Translations under genes and position numbers: made by a program
Notes under the pieces: model-generated
Seen by the model: only the letters and a program-made list of their open reading frames with translations
Databases searched by the model: none
What the model was told of the DNA's origin: nothing
Origin: Clostridia bacterium
Lineage (GTDB): Bacteria > Bacillota > Clostridia > Oscillospirales > Acutalibacteraceae
Direction of reading: 5' to 3'
NCBI GenBank assembly: GCA_017631745.1
Contig: JAGBSR010000040.1
Span: 1 to 5,227 of the forward strand
DNA: 5,227 nucleotides
Part shown: piece by piece, positions 1-5,227 of the stretch
Layout: each line of letters starts with the position of its first letter
Position numbering within the stretch: the first letter of the stretch is position 1

Positions 1-2
1 CA

Positions 3-254
3 GGCAGAGCTCAGGAATTAGAGCTTCCCTCAGCTCCCAAAAAGTTCCTTCACTACTTCACAGAGGATAATATGCCCCAGACAAAGTTTAACCGTACACT
101 CGAAAACGGTATGGCTGTTTCAATCGGCAGACTTCGTGAGGATTCACAGTATGACTACAAGTTCGTATGTCTTTCACACAACACCCTCAGAGGTGCAGCG
201 GGCGGTGCAGTTCTTCTTGCAGAGCTTCTCACTGCTGAAGGCTATATGGACTAA
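3..254 (+). CDS. asd: Aspartate-semialdehyde dehydrogenase, C-terminal fragment (5' end outside window)
   Basis: Only the last 83 codons are present; the frame is open from base 3 to the TAA at 252-254. The enzyme reduces L-4-aspartyl phosphate to L-aspartate 4-semialdehyde with NADPH, the branch point to lysine/diaminopimelate, threonine and methionine. The visible part is the C-terminal end: an LPSAPKK segment, then NGMAVSIGRLRED, then the LSHNTLRGAAGGAVLLAELL helix region that closes family members. The catalytic Cys and His lie upstream of the window and cannot be checked. The SHNTxRGAAG ending resembles the archaeal/fungal subfamily (as in yeast Hom2) more than the E. coli or Bacillus types. 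The gene is followed 26 bases later by dapA, whose product consumes its product, so the two are probably co-transcribed. The ATG at 72 is an internal Met, not a start. The family assignment is firm; the subfamily is recalled from memory, not searched. Confidence 0.93.
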   Translation, partial: GRAQELELPSAPKKFLHYFTEDNMPQTKFNRTLENGMAVSIGRLREDSQYDYKFVCLSHNTLRGAAGGAVLLAELLTAEGYMD

Positions 255-267
255 TATAAAATTTTAT

Positions 268-275
268 AAGGAGGT
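268..275 (+). promoter_or_regulatory. Strong Shine-Dalgarno site of dapA
   Basis: AAGGAGGT lies 5 bases before the ATG at 281 and is a near-perfect match to the anti-Shine-Dalgarno end of 16S rRNA. It fixes the dapA start. The short asd-dapA gap around it shows no convincing promoter or terminator, consistent with read-through from asd. Confidence 0.9.
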
Positions 276-280
276 CTTTT

Positions 281-1195
281 ATGAACTCTGTCTTTGTCGG
301 TGCAGGCGTTGCCGTTATCACACCCTTTGACAAGGACGGTCAAATCGATTTCGAAAGATTCTCAAAGCTTATAGAATTTCAAATTACAAACAAGACAGAT
401 GCTATTATTGTTTGCGGAACAACAGGCGAAGGCTCAACATTAAGTGTAAAAGAGAGATTAGACTTGTTTTCCCACGCTGTGCGGCAGGTAAACGGCAGAG
501 TACCCGTAATCGGCGGCACAGGCAGTAATAGCACTTTTTTTACCCTTGATTTAGCCAAAGAAGCTGAAAAGACGGGAATTGATGCTCATCTCATGGTGAC
601 ACCGTATTATAACAAGACCTCACAGCAAGGCCTTATAAAGCACTACACCTTTCTTGCTGACAGACTTCAGAAGCCGATATTTATATACAATGTGCCCTCA
701 AGAACAGGTATGAACATTCAGCCTGAGACTTACGAAATACTGTCGCACCACAGAAATATTGTCGGCGTAAAAGAAGCTGACAGCAATATTGTAAAGCTTA
801 CAAAATCCATTGCCCTTTGCGAAGATCGTCTTGATTTTTACATAGGCAATGACGATCAGATAGCAGTATCTGCATATCTCGGCTGTAAGGGCGTTATTTC
901 GGTGCTTTCAAACATTCTGCCGAAGTTTACAGGTAATATTGTAAAGACTGCCCTGAAGGGTGAAATAGCGAAAGCAAATAAGATGCAGGCAGATGCACTC
1001 GAGCTGATAGAAACTCTTTTCTGTGATGTGAACCCGATACCGATAAAAACAGCAATGAAAATATTAGGGTACGATATCGGTTATCTGAGAGGTCCTCTGT
1101 GCGAAATGTCACCAAAGGCAACAGATAAGCTTGAAGAGGTATTATATAAATATCAGCCCTTGCTCATAAACGAAAACAGAAAAGATTTATTATAA
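281..1195 (+). CDS. dapA: 4-hydroxy-tetrahydrodipicolinate synthase
   Basis: This cytoplasmic class I aldolase-type enzyme condenses pyruvate with L-aspartate semialdehyde, the first committed step to diaminopimelate and lysine. The 304-residue protein covers the whole TIM barrel and is slightly longer than E. coli DapA (292), mainly through a C-terminal tail. Visible motifs: GAGVAVITPF (7-16); CGTTGEGSTLS (45-55), with Thr47 matching E. coli Thr44; TPYYNKTSQQG (107-117), with Tyr110 matching Tyr107; YNVPSRTG (136-143), with Tyr136 and Arg141 matching Tyr133 and Arg138; and GVKEAD (162-167), with Lys164 as the Schiff-base lysine. The constant offset of three residues supports the alignment. 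The allosteric-site equivalents of His56 and Glu84 are Arg59 and Phe87, which suggests weak or no lysine feedback. The start is set by AAGGAGGT five bases upstream. N-acetylneuraminate lyase and other family members are alternatives, but the full catalytic set and the asd neighbour favour DapA. No dapB follows; the unit ends at the hairpin at 1201. Confidence 0.96.
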   Translation: MNSVFVGAGVAVITPFDKDGQIDFERFSKLIEFQITNKTDAIIVCGTTGEGSTLSVKERLDLFSHAVRQVNGRVPVIGGTGSNSTFFTLDLAKEAEKTGIDAHLMVTPYYNKTSQQGLIKHYTFLADRLQKPIFIYNVPSRTGMNIQPETYEILSHHRNIVGVKEADSNIVKLTKSIALCEDRLDFYIGNDDQIAVSAYLGCKGVISVLSNILPKFTGNIVKTALKGEIAKANKMQADALELIETLFCDVNPIPIKTAMKILGYDIGYLRGPLCEMSPKATDKLEEVLYKYQPLLINENRKDLL

Positions 1196-1200
1196 GATAA

Positions 1201-1230
1201 GACGGTCTCAGGATAATTCCGAAGACCGTC
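1201..1230. terminator. Probable bidirectional intrinsic terminator between dapA and uvrA
   Basis: GACGGTCT (1201-1208) and AGACCGTC (1223-1230) form a perfect 8-bp inverted repeat. Inside, after a 2x2 mismatch (CA opposite GA), GGA (1211-1213) pairs with TCC (1218-1220) around a TAAT loop. On the + strand the stem is followed by the T-rich AATTATTTTAT; on the - strand it is followed by TTATCTTATAATAAA. It sits 5 bases after the dapA stop and 7 bases after the uvrA stop, where both convergent units need an end. Neither tail is an unbroken T run, so efficiency in each direction is uncertain. Confidence 0.85.
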
Positions 1231-1237
1231 AATTATT

Positions 1238-4066
1238 TTATAAGATTTTTTTGAGATATTGACCTGTATATGATTCTTTAACTTCAGCAACTTCTTCAGG
1301 TGTACCTGTCGCTACAACAGTACCACCGCCATCACCGCCCTCGGGACCGAGATCGATTATGTGGTCGGCTGATTTTATAACATCGAGATTATGCTCAATA
1401 ACAATAACACTGTTGCCGTTATCCACAAGAGTCTGCAGCACATTAATAAGTCTGTGTACATCGGCTGTGTGAAGACCAGTTGTAGGCTCATCGAGTATAT
1501 AAACAGTTTTGCCTGTAGCGGTACGCGAGAGCTCGGTTGAAAGCTTAACTCGCTGTGCTTCACCGCCGGAAAGAGTTGTTGCAGGCTGACCGATTTTAAC
1601 ATAACCGAGACCTACATCGTAAAGAGTCTTGAGCTTCTTATAAATTTTAGGTATATTCTCAAAGAAGTTCATTCCCTCTTCAACCGTCATCTCGAGTACA
1701 TCGTAAATTGATTTGCCCTTATATTTAACAGCAAGAGTTTCGTTATTATAACGCATACCCTTACACACCTCGCAAGGCACATAAATATCTGCTAAAAAGT
1801 GCATTTCAATCTTAACAATACCGTCACCCTGACAAGCCTCACAGCGACCGCCCTTTACATTAAAGGAAAATCTGCTTGCAGTAAAGCCCTTCGCCTTGGA
1901 GTCGGTTGTCATTGCAAAGAGCTCTCTTATATCGTTAAATACACCTGTGTAAGTAGCAGGATTTGATCTTGGAGTTCTGCCTATTGGTGACTGATCAATA
2001 TCGATTACCTTGTCGAGATTTTCAACGCCCTGCATCTTTCTGAATTTACCGGGTATTTTCTTGGCTCCGTTGAGCTCGTTGCTGAGATATTTAAATAAAA
2101 CCTCGTTAATAAGTGATGACTTACCAGAGCCAGATACGCCCGTAATACATACAAGCTGTCCAAGTGGGATTTCAACATCGATATTTTTAAGATTATTTTC
2201 GCTTGCACCAAAAATCTTAAGACTCTTACCGTTTCCTTTTCTTCTTTCTTCGGGTACGGGAATCTTTTTTCTACCCGAAAGGTACTGCCCCGTTACTGAA
2301 TGTTCGCAATTTTTTATATCTTCAATACTGCCGTGGCAAACAATTTCACCGCCGTGAATGCCTGCACCCGGGCCCACATCGACAATATAATCCGCCTCAA
2401 GCATTGTGTCCTCATCGTGCTCAACAACAATAAGTGTGTTGCCGATATCGCGAAGATGCTTAAGTGTATTAATGAGCTTTGCATTATCGCGCTGATGAAG
2501 ACCGATACTCGGCTCATCAAGTATATAAAGTACGCCCATAAGAGATGAGCCAATCTGTGTTGCGAGTCTTATTCTCTGACTTTCACCGCCTGAGAGCGAA
2601 CCTGACTGACGGGCAAGGGTGAGATAATTAAGACCGACGCTTTCAAGAAAAGTAAGTCTTTCATTTATTTCTTTGAGAATTGCGGATGCTATCATCTTTT
2701 CTCTGTCGCTGAGCTTTGAAGGAAGCTCCTTAACAAATTTCAGCGAATCACTAATAGAAAGCGAGCACACCTCGTGGATATTCTTACCGCAAACCGTAAC
2801 ACTGAGCGCCTCTTTTGAAAGACGTGCTCCCCCGCATTCCTGGCAGATGTTAGTTGACATCATTGTCTCAATTTCGCGGCGCATCAAATCAGAGGTTGAC
2901 TCGTTATATCTTCTCTGAAGATTATTGATAATACCCTCAAAAGCTGAATAATAAGTACCGCTTCCGTAGCTTGTAGTTCTTTCAAGCTTAAGCTTTTCTT
3001 CCCCTGTACCGTATAAAAGCGCATTAAAAGCCTCGGTAGAAAAATCCTCAATCGGAGTATCAAAATCAAAACCGTATTTTTTACCGAGGGCATCAAAATA
3101 CATACCGCTGATGCTTGATGGCTCTTTGCCAGACCAGCCACTTGCCTTGATAGCACCTTGAGCGATTGACAGCTTTCTGTCTGGAATAACCATAGCAGGT
3201 GATATTTCCATAAACACACCAAGTCCTGAGCACTTTTTACACGAGCCAAAAGGACTATTGAAGGAGAACATTCTCGGTGTTATTTCACCGAAGCTCACGC
3301 CGTGATCAGGGCAAGCATAATTAAGTGAAAAGGTCAGCTCTTCCTTGCCAATAACATCAACAACAAGCAAGCCGTCTGTAAGCTTAGTCGCTGTTTCTAT
3401 TGAGTCGGCAAGTCTTGACTTTATGCCGTCTTTGATAACAAGTCGGTCAACTATTACTTCAATAGTGTGCTTTTTGTTTTTTTCAAGCTTTATGCTTTCA
3501 GATAAGTCGTAAACTGCCGAATCGATACGAACTCTGACGAAGCCGGATTTTCTTATATTCTCAAGCTCCTTTACATTCTCCCCTTTTCTGCCGCGGACTA
3601 TAGGAGCAAGAAGCTGTATCTTACTGCCCTCTTCAAGGATCATTACTTTATCCACTATCTGATCAACAGTCTGCTGTTTGATTTCTCTTCCGCAGACTGT
3701 GCAGTGAGGAACACCTATTCTCGCATATAAAAGACGGAAATAGTCGTAAATCTCTGTAATTGTACCGACAGTTGAACGAGGATTTTTAGATGTTGTTTTC
3801 TGGTCAATGGAAATTGCAGGTGAAAGGCCCTCGATATAATCAACATCAGGCTTTTCCATCTGACCTAAAAACTGCCTTGCATATGATGATAGTGATTCAA
3901 CATAGCGTCTCTGACCCTCGGCATATATAGTGTCAAATGCAAGCGAGGACTTGCCTGAGCCTGATATGCCTGTGAAAACCACAAACTTATCTCTCGGCAC
4001 TGTAAGATCTACATTTTTTAGGTTGTGCTCTCTTGCACCTTTTATAATCAAGTTTTTCTGTGACAT
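1238..4066 (-). CDS. uvrA: Excinuclease ABC subunit A (UvrA)
   Basis: UvrA is the dimeric ABC-type ATPase that recognises distorted DNA and loads UvrB in nucleotide excision repair. The protein is complete at 942 residues (E. coli has 940). Domain order: first Walker A GISGSGKSS (33-41, Lys39); UvrB-binding region at about 120-245; first zinc module Cys252, His255, Cys276, Cys279; a further CxxC pair at 408/411 in the insertion domain; first ABC signature LSGGE (491-495), Walker B ending LDEP (516-519) and switch His550; second Walker A GVSGSGKSS (643-651, Lys649); second zinc module Cys742/745/765/768; second signature LSGGE (832-836), Walker B LDEP (858-861) and His892. All ATPase motifs are intact. 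The one oddity is C-x2-H in the first zinc module, where E. coli has C-x2-C. The ATG start gives the family's usual N-terminus (IKGAREHNLKNVDL). It lies 7 bases downstream of the uvrB stop, so the two are in one operon. Confidence 0.98.
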   Translation of the reverse strand: MSQKNLIIKGAREHNLKNVDLTVPRDKFVVFTGISGSGKSSLAFDTIYAEGQRRYVESLSSYARQFLGQMEKPDVDYIEGLSPAISIDQKTTSKNPRSTVGTITEIYDYFRLLYARIGVPHCTVCGREIKQQTVDQIVDKVMILEEGSKIQLLAPIVRGRKGENVKELENIRKSGFVRVRIDSAVYDLSESIKLEKNKKHTIEVIVDRLVIKDGIKSRLADSIETATKLTDGLLVVDVIGKEELTFSLNYACPDHGVSFGEITPRMFSFNSPFGSCKKCSGLGVFMEISPAMVIPDRKLSIAQGAIKASGWSGKEPSSISGMYFDALGKKYGFDFDTPIEDFSTEAFNALLYGTGEEKLKLERTTSYGSGTYYSAFEGIINNLQRRYNESTSDLMRREIETMMSTNICQECGGARLSKEALSVTVCGKNIHEVCSLSISDSLKFVKELPSKLSDREKMIASAILKEINERLTFLESVGLNYLTLARQSGSLSGGESQRIRLATQIGSSLMGVLYILDEPSIGLHQRDNAKLINTLKHLRDIGNTLIVVEHDEDTMLEADYIVDVGPGAGIHGGEIVCHGSIEDIKNCEHSVTGQYLSGRKKIPVPEERRKGNGKSLKIFGASENNLKNIDVEIPLGQLVCITGVSGSGKSSLINEVLFKYLSNELNGAKKIPGKFRKMQGVENLDKVIDIDQSPIGRTPRSNPATYTGVFNDIRELFAMTTDSKAKGFTASRFSFNVKGGRCEACQGDGIVKIEMHFLADIYVPCEVCKGMRYNNETLAVKYKGKSIYDVLEMTVEEGMNFFENIPKIYKKLKTLYDVGLGYVKIGQPATTLSGGEAQRVKLSTELSRTATGKTVYILDEPTTGLHTADVHRLINVLQTLVDNGNSVIVIEHNLDVIKSADHIIDLGPEGGDGGGTVVATGTPEEVAEVKESYTGQYLKKIL

Positions 4067-4070
4067 AAAA

Positions 4071-4076
4071 CACCTA
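4071..4076 (-). promoter_or_regulatory. uvrA ribosome binding site overlapping the uvrB stop codon
   Basis: On the - strand the sequence reads TAGGTG, then TTTT, then the uvrA ATG. The TAG stop of uvrB (4074-4076) supplies the first bases of this short AGGTG Shine-Dalgarno site. The site is weaker than the one at dapA, and its overlap with the stop suggests that uvrA translation depends on ribosomes finishing uvrB. The coupling is inferred from spacing only. Confidence 0.6.
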
Positions 4077-5225
4077 CATTATACTTTTAAGTTTCTCAAT
4101 TTTATCTCTCAGGAATGCTGCATGCTCAAATTCAAGTATCTTTGCAGCCTCTTTCATTTCATTGGTAAGCTCTCTTATTACGCGGTTTCTCTCATCACGG
4201 GAAAGGCGTCTGAATTGCTTTTCAGAATCAAGATTTTTCTTTTTACTTTCAGATATCTCAATAATATCTCTAACATCCTTGACAATAGTCTTGGGCGTGA
4301 TACCGTGCTGAGCATTATATTCACTCTGTATTTTTCTTCGTCTTGCTGTCTCTTTGATGGCATAATCCATCGACGGTGTTATATTGTCAGCATACATAAT
4401 AACCTCACCGTCAGCATTACGGGCAGCTCTGCCTATTGTCTGAACTAATGAAGTTTCAGATCTGAGGAAACCTTCTTTATCTGCATCAAGTATCACAACA
4501 AGGGACACCTCAGGCAGGTCAAGACCTTCTCTCAGAAGGTTTATTCCAACCAATACATCAAACTCGCCGAGTCGAAGGTCACGGATAATCTCCATTCGCT
4601 CAATGGTATCAATATCGTAGTGCATATATCTGACTCTTATACCGAGATCTGTAAGATAAGCCGTGAGTGCTTCCGCCATCTTTTTAGTCAGAGTTGTTAT
4701 GAGCACTCTTTCTTTTCTCGCAGTACGGATATTTATTTCACTGAAAATGTCATCCATCTGACCATCTGTAGGTCTGACACTGATAAGAGGATCAAGCAGA
4801 CCTGTTGGTCTGATAACCTGCTCAACAATATTGCTGCTCTTTTCCTTTTCAAAGATACCGGGTGTAGCGCTGACAAATATTTTCTGTCCTACTTTGCCAT
4901 AAAACTCATCAAAGGTAAGCGGTCTGTTATCATAAGCCGAGGGCAGTCTGAAGCCGAAATCAATAAGGCTGTCTTTTCTAGACTTATCTCCGCCGTACAT
5001 TGCTCTTACCTGCGGCAGCATAACATGAGACTCATCAACAAACAAAAGAAAATCATCGGGGAAATAGTCAAGAAGAGTGAACGGAGCTTCACCCGCAGGT
5101 CTGCCTGACATTATTCGGGAATAGTTTTCTATACCCTTGCAGAACCCTATTTCCTTTATCATTTCCACGTCGTACTCTGTGCGCTGTTTAAGGCGTTGCG
5201 CCTCAACAAGTTTTCCGTCCTCGGT
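4074..5225 (-). CDS. uvrB: Excinuclease ABC subunit B (UvrB), C-terminal part (5' end outside window)
   Basis: UvrB is the helicase-like ATPase that takes damaged DNA from UvrA, verifies the lesion and recruits UvrC. The frame stays open to the window edge, giving 383 full codons; by comparison with E. coli UvrB (673 residues) roughly 275 N-terminal residues are missing, including Walker A and the beta-hairpin. Reading toward the C-terminus: VEAQRLKQRTEYDVEM and GIENYSR at the start; helicase motif II DESH at 5025-5036; FVSATPG at 4857-4877; REGLDLPEVSLVVILDADKEG (motif V region) near 4474-4536; motif VI QTIGRAARN at 4416-4442; and a C-terminal UVR coiled-coil hairpin (ELTNEMKEAAKILEFEHAAF, then LRDKIEKL) ending at the TAG at 4074-4076. 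The GTG at 5166-5168 is an internal Val (TEYDVEM), not a start, because conserved UvrB sequence continues upstream of it. It lies directly upstream of uvrA. Any promoter or SOS box would be beyond the right edge. Confidence 0.97.
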   Translation of the reverse strand, partial: TEDGKLVEAQRLKQRTEYDVEMIKEIGFCKGIENYSRIMSGRPAGEAPFTLLDYFPDDFLLFVDESHVMLPQVRAMYGGDKSRKDSLIDFGFRLPSAYDNRPLTFDEFYGKVGQKIFVSATPGIFEKEKSSNIVEQVIRPTGLLDPLISVRPTDGQMDDIFSEINIRTARKERVLITTLTKKMAEALTAYLTDLGIRVRYMHYDIDTIERMEIIRDLRLGEFDVLVGINLLREGLDLPEVSLVVILDADKEGFLRSETSLVQTIGRAARNADGEVIMYADNITPSMDYAIKETARRRKIQSEYNAQHGITPKTIVKDVRDIIEISESKKKNLDSEKQFRRLSRDERNRVIRELTNEMKEAAKILEFEHAAFLRDKIEKLKSIM

Positions 5226-5227
5226 GA

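Noticed and set aside
72..254. A 60-residue ORF beginning at ATG 72
   Set aside because: It is the in-frame tail of asd; conserved Asd sequence (LPSAPKKFLHYF) continues upstream to the window edge, so this Met is internal.
255..280. Possible riboswitch or attenuator between asd and dapA
   Set aside because: The 26-base gap is too short for a lysine riboswitch and holds only an A/T-rich spacer and the ribosome binding site.
327..332. TTGACA resembling a -35 promoter element
   Set aside because: It lies inside the dapA coding sequence (Pro-Phe-Asp-Lys) and no TATAAT-like -10 follows at 16-18 bases.
1246..1252. Run of seven T after the hairpin as the terminator U tract
   Set aside because: It starts 15 bases beyond the stem, too far to act as the U tract, and it encodes the Lys-Lys near the UvrA C-terminus on the other strand.
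2010..2357. 115-residue + strand ORF opposite the second Walker A region of uvrA
   Set aside because: It is antisense to an essential conserved ATPase region and has no start context or known motif.
3930..4448. 172-residue + strand ORF spanning the uvrA-uvrB junction
   Set aside because: It lies antisense to two strongly conserved genes, has no recognisable domain, and has no need for its own explanation; it is a shadow frame.
4620..5108. 162-residue + strand ORF within uvrB
   Set aside because: It is wholly antisense to uvrB helicase motifs and its composition is that of a mirrored coding frame, with no family resemblance.
4074..5168. uvrB starting at GTG 5168 as a 364-residue protein
   Set aside because: The frame continues upstream with conserved UvrB residues (EAQRLKQRTEYD), and motif I would be absent; the gene is simply cut by the window edge.

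Overview
The window looks like core chromosome of a low-to-moderate GC Firmicute, most likely a Clostridia member of the Ruminococcus/Oscillospiraceae kind. This rests on base composition judged by eye, a strong AAGGAGGT ribosome binding site, and the style of the UvrA, UvrB, DapA and Asd proteins. The taxonomic call is an inference, not a search result.

Layout: two transcription units converge on one hairpin. From the left, on the + strand, come the last 83 codons of an aspartate-semialdehyde dehydrogenase gene (asd, 3..254) and, 26 bases later, a complete dapA (281..1195). These encode consecutive steps that lead aspartate into the diaminopimelate/lysine branch. From the right, on the - strand, come the C-terminal part of uvrB (running off the window at 5227) and a complete uvrA (1238..4066), 7 bases apart and probably translationally coupled. 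These encode the damage-verifying helicase and the damage-sensing ATPase of nucleotide excision repair. The 42-base gap between dapA and uvrA holds a perfect 8-bp inverted repeat with a nested 3-bp stem (1201..1230), which probably terminates transcription from both sides.

The window is almost entirely coding. I see no mobile element, CRISPR array, RNA gene, or gene-free stretch over 42 bases, and no sign of an undescribed system. The points worth a second look are modest: the Asd C-terminus resembles the archaeal/fungal branch rather than the usual bacterial one; DapA carries Arg where lysine-inhibited enzymes have His or Glu; the first UvrA zinc module is C-x2-H rather than C-x2-C; the terminator is shared by both units; and the uvrA ribosome binding site is built on the uvrB stop codon.
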